DNA of 56,432 nucleotides from CAZCCV01 sp964497515 (GTDB taxonomy: Bacteria; Armatimonadota; UBA5829; DTLH01): positions 1 through 56,432 of the forward strand of contig CAZCCV010000014.1 in assembly GCA_964497515.1 (NCBI GenBank), read 5' to 3'. Shown in pieces: positions 31,889 through 39,330 of this stretch. The notes under the pieces are model-generated. The model saw nothing but the letters and a program-made list of their open reading frames with translations. It made no database searches and had not been told where the DNA came from. The first letter of the stretch is position 1, and each line of letters starts with the position of its first letter. A program made the translations under genes and the position numbers.

Positions 31889-33610
31889 GTGGAGAATAAC
31901 AAAGCTTTGGAAACGATGCGGCATTCAACGGCACACATAATGGCGCACGCTGTAGAGAATCTGTTTCCCGGTGTGAAGATCGCCATTGGTCCTTCGATAG
32001 AAGACGGGTTCTACTATGATTTTGAAAAGTCCGAACCGTTTGTGCCGGAAGACCTCGAACGGATTGAAGCAGAGATGGCTCGGATAGTCCAATCCGATAG
32101 CAAATTCGTCTGCCGAGAGGTTACTAGAGACGAAGCCGAGAAGCTTTTCGCCAATCAGCCGTATAAGCTGGAGCTGATTCGGGAAATCGAGGACGATGTA
32201 ACCACTGTATACGAAGAAAACGGCTTCGTCGACTGGTGCAGAGGCCCGCACGTGGAGAGCACTGGCAAGATCGGTGCATTTAAGCTGCTGTCGATTGCTG
32301 GAGCATACTGGCGAGGCGATGAGCACAGACCGATGCTGCAGCGGATATACGGAACTGTATGGCCTGCACAGGAGGAACTCGACGCCTATTTGCATAAGCT
32401 CGAGGAAGCCGAAAAGCGCGACCACCGCAAGCTCGGTAGAGAACTGGAGCTGTTCTCCTTTGATGAAGAAGTCGGTGCTGGGTTGGTGCTCTGGCATCCG
32501 AAAGGCGCACTAATGCGCAAGGTGATCGAAGACTACTGGCGAGATGCTCACCTGAATGGTGGTTACGAACTCGTGCAGACTCCTCACATCGCAAGGCAGC
32601 AGCTCTGGGCGACCAGCGGCCATCTGGATTTCTTCACAGAGAATATGTTTGGCGCAATGGAGGTCGAAGGTCAGCCATACCGAATCAAGCCGATGAACTG
32701 TCCGTTCCATCTGGCCATATACAGAAGCAGGCTGAGAAGCTATCGAGAGTATCCCATACGCTGGGCAGAGCTAGGAACAGTGTATCGCTACGAGCGCTCA
32801 GGTGTGCTGCATGGGCTGCTGCGTGTGCGAGGATTTACACAGGATGATGCGCACATCTTCACGACTCCTGAAATGCTCGACGAGGAGATCGAACGCACAG
32901 TGCAGTTCTCGATATCGATGCTGCAGAAGTTCGGATTCAGCGAATACGACATATATCTTTCCACACGTCCAGAAGGGAAGTCCGTCGGAACGGATGAAGG
33001 CTGGGGCAAGGCCACTGACGCATTGCGCAAAGCACTGGAATCACTTAAACTGCCTTACGATGTTGACGAAGGCGGTGGGGCGTTCTACGGGCCAAAGATC
33101 GACATAAAAATCAAAGATGCGATCGGTCGGTCGTGGCAGTGCAGCACCATTCAGGTAGACTTTAACGAGCCCGAAAGGTTCGATATTACATATATAGGTG
33201 AAGATGGACAGCCTCATAGGCCGATAATGATTCATCGGGCGTTGTTGGGGGCTATCGAGCGTTTCTTTGCCGTGTTGGTCGAGCACTGTGCGGGAGCGTT
33301 CCCTCTGTGGCTCGCGCCTACTCAGGTGATTGTGCTGCCTATAGCCGACAGGCATCAGGAATATGCTTTGTCCATAGCAGATAAGCTGAAAGCGTGCGGC
33401 ATACGTGCTTCAGTCGATACTCGAAACGAGAAGACAGGGTTCAAGATCCGCGAAGCGCAGGTGCACAAGATACCTTATATGCTGGTAGTTGGCGACAGGG
33501 AAGTCGAACAAGGGCAGGTGTCTGTCCGCTCGCGCGACCAGGGAGATATGGGAGCGCAACCGTTCGAGGACTTCGCGGATAGCCTCAAGCGGGAGTTGAC
33601 AGCTTCCTGA
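31889..33610 (+). CDS. thrS: Threonyl-tRNA synthetase lacking the TGS domain
   Basis: A 573-residue class II synthetase charging tRNA-Thr. The N-terminal editing domain is present (HSTAHIMAHAV with HxxxH, and the later CRGPHVESTGKI), followed by the catalytic core (RIKPMNCPFHLAIYRS, VRGFTQDDAHIF) and the anticodon-binding domain (PTQVIVLPIADRHQEYA). The usual N-terminal TGS domain of ~60 residues is absent. The GTG at 31889 has GAGGTGA 5 nt upstream; a GTG three codons earlier is an alternative. No upstream reading frame could supply the missing domain. Confidence 0.94.
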   Translation: MENNKALETMRHSTAHIMAHAVENLFPGVKIAIGPSIEDGFYYDFEKSEPFVPEDLERIEAEMARIVQSDSKFVCREVTRDEAEKLFANQPYKLELIREIEDDVTTVYEENGFVDWCRGPHVESTGKIGAFKLLSIAGAYWRGDEHRPMLQRIYGTVWPAQEELDAYLHKLEEAEKRDHRKLGRELELFSFDEEVGAGLVLWHPKGALMRKVIEDYWRDAHLNGGYELVQTPHIARQQLWATSGHLDFFTENMFGAMEVEGQPYRIKPMNCPFHLAIYRSRLRSYREYPIRWAELGTVYRYERSGVLHGLLRVRGFTQDDAHIFTTPEMLDEEIERTVQFSISMLQKFGFSEYDIYLSTRPEGKSVGTDEGWGKATDALRKALESLKLPYDVDEGGGAFYGPKIDIKIKDAIGRSWQCSTIQVDFNEPERFDITYIGEDGQPHRPIMIHRALLGAIERFFAVLVEHCAGAFPLWLAPTQVIVLPIADRHQEYALSIADKLKACGIRASVDTRNEKTGFKIREAQVHKIPYMLVVGDREVEQGQVSVRSRDQGDMGAQPFEDFADSLKRELTAS

Positions 33611-33624
33611 AGGTTCGTTATACT
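33596..33624 (+). promoter_or_regulatory. Promoter of infC-rpmI-rplT
   Basis: TTGACA (33596-33601), 17 nt, TATACT (33619-33624), overlapping the end of thrS. The predicted leader before infC is about 55 nt and contains an imperfect hairpin (GGCGGCA/TGCCTCC). Confidence 0.75.
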
Positions 33625-33684
33625 ATCTAGGAAATCCGGTGGGCGGCATTAGTTGCCTCCGACCGAACTCGAGGTGATAAGACT

Positions 33685-34212
33685 ATTAACAAGGGAGATT
33701 TCAGGGTCAACGAGCGGATTCGCGCCCGTGAAGTCAGATTAATCGACGACTCTGGTGCTCAGGTAGGTGTTCTACCGCTCAGGCAAGCGCTTGAGATGGC
33801 TGCAGACAAAAATTTGGACCTTATCGAGGTGGCGCCTACAGCGAACCCTCCGGTTTGCCGCATTATGGACTACGGCAAATATAAATACGAGCAGGGGAAA
33901 AAAGAACGCGAGGCCCACAAGAAACAGAAACCATCTGAAGTCAAGAGAATCAGGATGCGTCCTGGCATCGATGAACACGACTTTCAGTTTAAGCTGAAGA
34001 GTGCTCTGAAATTCCTTCGCGAAGGTGATAAAGTGAAGGTCACTGTCATCTTCAGAAGTCGGGAGATCACTCACCCGGAGTTTGCTAGAAGGTCGCTTCA
34101 ACGGATGGCCGAAGAATCGCAAGAAATTGCTACTGTAGAGAAATCGCCTTCGATGGAAGGCAGGACTATGACTATGATTCTTAGTCCGAGGAGTATTTCA
34201 ACACCATCGTAG
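33685..34212 (+). CDS. infC: Translation initiation factor IF-3, AUU start
   Basis: A 175-residue IF-3, which monitors start-codon choice and keeps 30S subunits free. The N domain begins NKGDFRVNERIRAREVRLI and the C domain includes RPGIDEHDFQFKLKSALKFL. No ATG, GTG or TTG lies in frame where the family begins; an ATT at 33685 stands 6 nt after GAGGTGAT and fits exactly. An AUU start is the known autoregulatory device of infC in E. coli, where IF-3 discriminates against its own start codon. The first ATG (33796) would remove most of the N domain. Confidence 0.93.
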   Translation: MNKGDFRVNERIRAREVRLIDDSGAQVGVLPLRQALEMAADKNLDLIEVAPTANPPVCRIMDYGKYKYEQGKKEREAHKKQKPSEVKRIRMRPGIDEHDFQFKLKSALKFLREGDKVKVTVIFRSREITHPEFARRSLQRMAEESQEIATVEKSPSMEGRTMTMILSPRSISTPS

Positions 34213-34292
34213 GCTGTTTATTGCGGCGTTCGTGAGAGACTGCAGATTCCAGTTTGCGCGCTCGCTGATTGCTATTGTTCGTGAGGGTAAAC

Positions 34293-34490
34293 GTGCCAAA
34301 AATCAAGACAAGAAAGACTGCTGCAAAGCGGTTCAAGATTACAGCAAGTGGTAAGGTTATGCACGGTCATGCCAGAATGAACCACTTGAAGATTAGCAAA
34401 TCTTCTTCTCGCAAGCGCCGACTGTCATTAGAGACGTCTGTCGAAAAGGGTGAGTTGAAGAGGATTAAGAGGATGCTGGCCGGCACATAG
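34293..34490 (+). CDS. rpmI: 50S ribosomal protein L35
   Basis: A 65-residue L35 starting PKIKTRKTAAKRFKITASG and ending ELKRIKRMLAG, both typical. The start is GTG with GAGGG upstream; an upstream in-frame extension is not supported. infC-rpmI-rplT is the standard order, with 30 nt to rplT. Confidence 0.96.
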   Translation: MPKIKTRKTAAKRFKITASGKVMHGHARMNHLKISKSSSRKRRLSLETSVEKGELKRIKRMLAGT

Positions 34491-34520
34491 CCCGGCGACG
34501 GAGAGTAGGAGAACACAGAT

Positions 34521-34880
34521 ATGCCACGCGTTAAACGCGGCACAATGACACATAAGCGCCATAGAAAGGTGCTGGATAGAGCAAAGGGTTACTGGGGCGG
34601 CCGCAGTCGGCTATTCAAGACTGCAAAAGAAGCTGTCCAGCACTCGATGCAGTATGCCTATCGTGACAGGCGAGATCGCAAGCGAGATTTCCGCAGACTG
34701 TGGATCGCCAGAATCAATGCTGCCTGCCGTGAGAACGGTCTAAAATACAGCCGGTTCATCGAAGGCCTTAATAAGGCCGGAATCACGCTGGATCGAAAGA
34801 TGCTCTCGGAATTGGCAATTCACGATGCGCCGGCTTTTGCTCAGCTGGTAGAGCAGGCCAAAGCGCACGTGTCGGCTTAA
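34521..34880 (+). CDS. rplT: 50S ribosomal protein L20
   Basis: A 119-residue L20, an early 50S assembly protein and in several bacteria the repressor of this operon. It starts MPRVKRGTMTHKRHRKVL and contains GYWGGRSRLFKTAKEAVQ and the RDFRRLWIARINAACRENG region. The SD is AGGAG. Confidence 0.97.
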   Translation: MPRVKRGTMTHKRHRKVLDRAKGYWGGRSRLFKTAKEAVQHSMQYAYRDRRDRKRDFRRLWIARINAACRENGLKYSRFIEGLNKAGITLDRKMLSELAIHDAPAFAQLVEQAKAHVSA

Positions 34881-34891
34881 TTAATATGATG

Positions 34892-34920
34892 GGTTCAGGG
34901 GTATCGACCCGATGAGCCCA
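34892..34920 (+). promoter_or_regulatory. Nested hairpin after rplT
   Basis: GGGTTCA (34892-34898) pairs with TGAGCCC (34914-34920), and inside it GGGT (34900-34903) pairs with ACCC (34908-34911). It forms a compact stem at the start of the rplT-pheS gap. Confidence 0.45.
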
Positions 34921-34931
34921 CACCAAACATC

Positions 34932-35021
34932 GCCCAACGTCCAACGGTCACATATACGCCGTTTCCAAGAGTAGAATGCTTGCAAGGAAAGGCGCTGTGG
35001 CTTTTGGACGTTGGGCTTTTT
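34932..35021 (+). terminator. Long-range terminator in the pheST leader
   Basis: A perfect 13-bp stem joins GCCCAACGTCCAA (34932-34944) to TTGGACGTTGGGC (35004-35016) and is followed by TTTTT (35017-35021). The 59-nt interior holds its own hairpins (CGG/CCG region near 34945-34962 and CGCC.TTTCC/GGAAAGGCG near 34958-34994). It ends 36 nt before pheS: either the end of the infC operon or a pheST attenuator. Confidence 0.7.
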
Positions 35022-35057
35022 GGAGTAGTCCCGTAACCAGTAGGTGCAGTTTACAGT

Positions 35058-36050
35058 ATGACGGAGTTCGATAAGATTATCGATGTCGAACAGGAAGCCA
35101 GCAGCAAAATCGCTGCTGCTACTTCGACAAAAGAGCTAGACGCGATCGAAATAGAGTACCTCGGCAGAAAAGGGAGGCTGACCCAGCTTCTCAGAATGGT
35201 CGGCGGGCTTTCGGCTGACCAGAGGCCGCTCTTTGGTGCGCGTGTGAATGAAGCCAAAACATCGCTCGAAGGAGTCATCGCTGAACGAAAGAACGTAATC
35301 GCAAGCGGCGAAGCAGGGCTCAGGCACCAGACCGAGGCGGTGGATGTGACGCTTCCTGGGAGGTTCTACAGAGTAGGCCGACCCCATATTCTAGTGCAGA
35401 CTATGGCGGAGATTAAGCGGATCTTCACTGGCCTTGGGTTCGAGGTGGTTGAAAGCCCGGACGTCGAGTCTTATCATTACAATTTTGAAGCACTGAACTA
35501 TCCGGAAGAGCATCCTGCTATGGATGAGCAGATGTCGTTCTACATTACTGATCGGTACTTGCTTCGAACACAGACTACTGCTGTTCAGGCTCGGGTTATG
35601 GAGGAACGCAAACCACCTCTTCGCATCTGCACGCTTGGAAAGTGCTATCGCAATGAGGCCGTAGATGCTACGCACGGTCATACGTTCCACCAGGTCGATT
35701 GCTTTGCTGTAGATGAGCATATCACTATGGCCGATCTCAAGGGCACACTCGATCAGTTCTGTCGTGAGATGTTCGGGCAGGATACAAATGTGCGTTTCCG
35801 GCCGGACTTCTTCCCGTTCGTCGAACCCGGCGCGGAGATTGCCGTGAGTATCGGCGGCGGAAGATGGCTCGAACTCGGTGGTGCTGGGCTGATTCATCCG
35901 AATGTATTGTCAGCGTGCGGCATCGATCCAGAAAAGTATACGGGATTTGCATTCGGATTAGGTATCGACCGAATGCCAATGATCAAGCACAAAATCGATG
36001 ATTTAAGACTGTTTATGGAAAGTGACGTCAGATTCCTGAGACAGTTCTAG
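35058..36050 (+). CDS. pheS: Phenylalanyl-tRNA synthetase alpha subunit
   Basis: A 330-residue catalytic alpha subunit. An N-terminal coiled-coil (about 1-85, with EYLGRKGRLTQLLR) precedes the class II core: HPLxQ-type start of motif I region, MDEQMSFYITDRYLLRTQTTA, the motif 2 segment LGKCYRNEAVDATHGHTFHQ and motif 3 GFAFGLGIDRMPMIKH. It acts as an (alpha-beta)2 enzyme with PheT, encoded 48 nt downstream. The ATG has no strong SD, which may matter given the structured leader. Confidence 0.95.
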   Translation: MTEFDKIIDVEQEASSKIAAATSTKELDAIEIEYLGRKGRLTQLLRMVGGLSADQRPLFGARVNEAKTSLEGVIAERKNVIASGEAGLRHQTEAVDVTLPGRFYRVGRPHILVQTMAEIKRIFTGLGFEVVESPDVESYHYNFEALNYPEEHPAMDEQMSFYITDRYLLRTQTTAVQARVMEERKPPLRICTLGKCYRNEAVDATHGHTFHQVDCFAVDEHITMADLKGTLDQFCREMFGQDTNVRFRPDFFPFVEPGAEIAVSIGGGRWLELGGAGLIHPNVLSACGIDPEKYTGFAFGLGIDRMPMIKHKIDDLRLFMESDVRFLRQF

Positions 36051-36098
36051 CGTAATTCATTTGGAGCCTGCCTTAGGCTCGTCGGAAACCAGGAGTAA

Positions 36099-38189
36099 AT
36101 GAGAGTTCCAGTTGAATGGTTGAGTGAATATGTGGAGACAGGTTCCGCTGTCGATGAGCTTGCGGATAGTCTGACGATGGTCGGGCTTGAGGTTGAGGAA
36201 ATCGAACACCTCAGAGCGGACGAAATCGTGCAGATGGGCGGGGCTGCAGATGGCAGCGATGACCGGGTTCTGATGACAAAGGTTACACCAAATCGTGGCG
36301 ACTGGCTTTCGATTCTTGGCGTAGCTCGAGAAGTTGCGGCTGTCTCTTGCAAGGATCTGCAGATGCCGGATCCAAAGGCAGAAGGAAATGCTCCAGATGC
36401 TCAATCGCTCATCCGAATCAGCATAACTGCTCCCGATTTGTGCTATCGCTATGCCGGAATGGTTATCCGCAACATCAAAATCGGGCCTTCCCCCGATTGG
36501 ATGAAGAACAGACTGATTCGTGCCGGGATGCGTCCGATCAACAATATTGTTGATATCACCAACTATGTGATGCTGGAGCTTGGCCAACCGCTGCACGCTT
36601 TCGATTGCGATATCCTTGCAGGGCAAGAGATAATCGTTCGCCGCGCTAATCCTGGCGAGAAGATATCAACTATCGACGATGTGGAGCGAAAACTCACCCC
36701 GGATATGCTTGTAATAGCTGACAGAGACAATGCTGTGGCCGTTGCTGGCGTAATGGGAGGGCTTCAGTCGGAAGTCACTGGCAACACCAAGAATATCCTT
36801 CTTGAATCGGCCAACTTTGACGCTGTATCGGTTCGTCGAACATCTAAGACACTAGGGCTTGTCACTGAATCGAGCTATCGTTTTGAAAGAGGGGTGGATC
36901 CTGGGATCACTGCGCTTGCGGCTCGCAGAGCTGCGGAGCTTATGCGAGACTTGGCTGGCGGCGAGATAGCAGAAGGAATTATCGATGTGTTCCCCGGTGA
37001 GGCTCCGCCTCGCAAAATCGTGGCGCGACCCGATAGGGCGAACTGGCTTCTCGACACTGAACTCGATGCACCGACTATGATTTCCTTTATCCGCAGGCTC
37101 GGCTTTGCGGCAGAGCTGGTTGGAGACAGTATCGAAGTCACAGTCCCTACGCACAGGCCTGACGTTGTGCAGGAAGTTGATGTTATCGAAGAGATTGCCC
37201 GAATCTACGGCTATGAGAATCTGAAATCAACACTACTTTCAACCCCGATGCAGGGCAAAGACAGCGAGGCTGGTGCTTTCGTCGAACGGCTTCGGGGAAT
37301 GCTTATGGCTTGCGGCATTCAGGAGGTTCTCACGCACACGTTGACTGATATGCGAAACGTGGAGGTCACCGGGCTGGGTGACGTCTCACTCTTGGTTCGC
37401 AATCAGCTTAGCGAGGAGACTTCACACGTTAGGGTGATGCTCTCTCCTAACCTCTTGCAGGCCATTGCCCGCAATCAGTCTAACGGGATCAGAGACTTGG
37501 GGATTTTTGAAATCGGCAAGGTCGACAGATGGAATCCTGATGGTACTGTGAACGAGTCCTGTTCTGCGGCGGCGGCAATGGTCGGAAGCCAGTGGGCTGG
37601 TATGTGGAATCTCAGCAAGGATGCTCTTGTAGCTGACTTCTTTCTGGTCAAAGGTGCTTTGGAGGCCATTCTGAGCAGATTGGACCTCGATGATGTTACG
37701 TTCTCTCCCGTGGAGCACCCGTTGCTGCATCCTACTCGAGCAGCGAAGGTTATGGTGGGCAGCAGTGAGATTGGCATTATCGGCGAAGTAGCACCGTCAG
37801 TTATCGAAAGTTACGACCTTCGTGGAAGGCCGTGTATCTTTGAGTTTTCGGTAGATGCGTTGAGGCCGCTTGTTCCGCTCGCGGTGGGGTATAAGCATCT
37901 TCCAAAGTTTCCTGCACTTTACAGGCATATGGCTGTTGTCGCTAATCGAAGCGTTCCGTATGCCACGATTGAGCGTGTGATTTTTGACGCTGGTGGCGAG
38001 ATTACACAGGGTGTTGAGCTGCAGGACGTTTACACGGGCGAGCAGGTGGAGAGCGATGAATGCAGTCTTACGCTTTCGATAACCTTCCGCGCCATTAATC
38101 GGACACTGACCGACGATGAGGTGGGTACAGTGCTGGGCAATATTAAGTCTGCGCTTATCTCAGAGTTCGGCGCCAAGTTCAGGGGATAG
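36099..38189 (+). CDS. pheT: Phenylalanyl-tRNA synthetase beta subunit lacking the EMAP-type domain
   Basis: A 696-residue beta subunit; bacterial PheT is usually near 800. It starts RVPVEWLSEYV (B1), but after about residue 40 passes directly to DRVLMTKVTPNRGDWLSILGVAREVA, so the B2 tRNA-binding (EMAP/OB) domain of ~100 residues is missing. B3/B4 editing domain (VDITNYVMLELGQPLHAFD), B5, the B6/B7 core and the C-terminal ferredoxin-fold anticodon-binding domain (LPKFPALYRHMAVV to the end) remain. The ATG has an AGGAG SD. A small hairpin (GAGCC/GGCTC) lies in the pheS-pheT gap. Confidence 0.94.
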   Translation: MRVPVEWLSEYVETGSAVDELADSLTMVGLEVEEIEHLRADEIVQMGGAADGSDDRVLMTKVTPNRGDWLSILGVAREVAAVSCKDLQMPDPKAEGNAPDAQSLIRISITAPDLCYRYAGMVIRNIKIGPSPDWMKNRLIRAGMRPINNIVDITNYVMLELGQPLHAFDCDILAGQEIIVRRANPGEKISTIDDVERKLTPDMLVIADRDNAVAVAGVMGGLQSEVTGNTKNILLESANFDAVSVRRTSKTLGLVTESSYRFERGVDPGITALAARRAAELMRDLAGGEIAEGIIDVFPGEAPPRKIVARPDRANWLLDTELDAPTMISFIRRLGFAAELVGDSIEVTVPTHRPDVVQEVDVIEEIARIYGYENLKSTLLSTPMQGKDSEAGAFVERLRGMLMACGIQEVLTHTLTDMRNVEVTGLGDVSLLVRNQLSEETSHVRVMLSPNLLQAIARNQSNGIRDLGIFEIGKVDRWNPDGTVNESCSAAAAMVGSQWAGMWNLSKDALVADFFLVKGALEAILSRLDLDDVTFSPVEHPLLHPTRAAKVMVGSSEIGIIGEVAPSVIESYDLRGRPCIFEFSVDALRPLVPLAVGYKHLPKFPALYRHMAVVANRSVPYATIERVIFDAGGEITQGVELQDVYTGEQVESDECSLTLSITFRAINRTLTDDEVGTVLGNIKSALISEFGAKFRG

Positions 38190-38257
38190 TGTCCTCTGAG
38201 CAGCCGGCGTTTGACCGGCGCGACTGCTCCAAAGAGAGCGGGAAAGGAGAGCAAGAG

Positions 38258-38902
38258 ATGGCGGTTGAGAGAAGAGAGACTCTTGCCGATGTCGAGTCCG
38301 TCATCTGTCATCTGCGCGATGTCGTTTCGGCGCGCGTAGTTGCAGGAGAGACGGGCGATATCGACGAAGTACATGTACTAACGGAGGGTTCCCGAACTCC
38401 GAAACAGGTTGTGCGAGATATAGAGTCTGCGTTGATGGCGAAGCTGGGTGTGCAACTCGACCACAGAAAGGTCAGCGTTGCGCAGATTCAGGGAAACGGC
38501 AGACGCGAAATTAGCAGACTCAGGTTTTCCGATGTCTCTATTTCACTAAATGGCAGCCACGCTGAGGCTGCAGTTCGGCTTTCGAGAGATGGCTGTACAT
38601 TCTCAGGTAATGCATCGGGCTTGGGCTCTATGAATAGTCAGATGCGGCTGATCGCTACAGCTACTCTTCGCGCTGTGGAGGACTCTGGAACAGTCGACGG
38701 CACTATGGTCATCGAGGATATGTCTGTAAATACTATTCTCGGCGGAAAAACTATAGTTGTAATTCTCATCAGTGCTGTAACTGACCGTGCGGAAGATTTC
38801 CTCACTGGTTCTGCTGTAGTTAAGCAGGATATGTGGAAGGCTGTGGTGAATGCTACTTTGGATGCCATCAACAGACGCGTAACGTTGGCTACTGAGGACT
38901 AG
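38258..38902 (+). CDS. Conserved hypothetical protein downstream of pheT
   Basis: A 214-residue soluble protein of unknown function. The N-terminal third has a well-ordered segment (EVHVLTEGSRTPKQVVRDIE, then VQLDHRKVSVAQIQ) that looks like a conserved alpha-beta module. The remainder is two similar beta-rich stretches ending in SAVTDRAEDFLTGSAVVKQD and a C-terminal helix. There is no signal peptide or membrane segment. The ATG at 38258 has AAAGGAGA 7 nt upstream and is preferred to a GTG that overlaps the pheT stop. It may be cotranscribed with pheST. Confidence 0.75.
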   Translation: MAVERRETLADVESVICHLRDVVSARVVAGETGDIDEVHVLTEGSRTPKQVVRDIESALMAKLGVQLDHRKVSVAQIQGNGRREISRLRFSDVSISLNGSHAEAAVRLSRDGCTFSGNASGLGSMNSQMRLIATATLRAVEDSGTVDGTMVIEDMSVNTILGGKTIVVILISAVTDRAEDFLTGSAVVKQDMWKAVVNATLDAINRRVTLATED

Positions 38903-38914
38903 TTACAGAAAAAT

Positions 38915-39199
38915 AAGCCAACAGCGTGAGCGGCACGGACACGAGCGGGAAAGCAATCCCGAGCGAAGCGGTGTTATCGCCCCTATGAGCGGTACAGGGG
39001 TAGAATCACGCGAAAGGGGTTGAAAACCGAGATGAAACGCCTGTTTAAGGTACTGATCGCTCTGGCGACACTGGCTGCAACCTGCGGAGCCAGCTGGAGA
39101 TCGTGGCCTCCCCCATAGTCCAGGTAAGTTGTGGACCGGGTGAGCAGGTTCCCAAGACGTAAGTTATCCACTTGTCCGTGTCGCTCTCGCTGTTGGCTT
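38915..39199. repeat. 285-bp element bounded by 26-nt imperfect inverted repeats
   Basis: The arms at 38915-38940 and 39174-39199 match at 24 of 26 positions as inverted repeats. AAAAAT lies directly left of the left arm (38909-38914) and again 5 nt right of the right arm (39205-39210), a possible but imperfect target duplication. The interior has small stems (GGGA/TCCC, CCCCT/AGGGG, GTCCA/TGGAC) and a 28-codon frame. It is either a MITE-like insertion or a large structured RNA. It fills most of the 428-nt gap between the hypothetical gene and the first HD-GYP gene. Confidence 0.65.
39032..39118 (+). CDS. 28-residue hydrophobic peptide inside the inverted-repeat element
   Basis: An ATG frame of 28 codons, starting MKRLFKVLIALA, then a Cys and a WRSWPPP end. 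It looks like a short signal-peptide-like or membrane peptide. GGGG lies about 12 nt upstream, a mediocre SD. It could be a real small protein, a decayed lipoprotein start, or chance. Confidence 0.3.
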   Translation: MKRLFKVLIALATLAATCGASWRSWPPP

Positions 39200-39243
39200 T
39201 GCTTAAAAATTGTTGATGGTTCGCTCCGGAGCCTCTTGCGTAT

Positions 39244-39274
39244 CAAGATTAGTGACCAGGATGGCATAATCTTG
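39244..39274 (+). promoter_or_regulatory. Operator-like inverted repeat over a possible -10
   Basis: CAAGATTA (39244-39251) and TAATCTTG (39267-39274) are perfect 8-bp inverted repeats. CATAAT at 39265-39270, preceded by TGG, could be an extended -10 for the HD-GYP gene. No good -35 was seen. Confidence 0.4.
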
Positions 39275-39330
39275 TATTGAGGATCAGCTGATCGCTGGAT
39301 CGAGGTGAGGCACGGAGCCTATAGCCTTCC

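Noticed and set aside
34881..35057. T-box riboswitch before pheS
   Set aside because: The T-box core AGGGTGGNACCGCG was not found, nor a clear specifier loop; it remains an unclassified structured leader.
38915..39199. RNase P RNA, tmRNA or 6S RNA
   Set aside because: None of their conserved segments was found in the element; size and closing stem alone are not enough.
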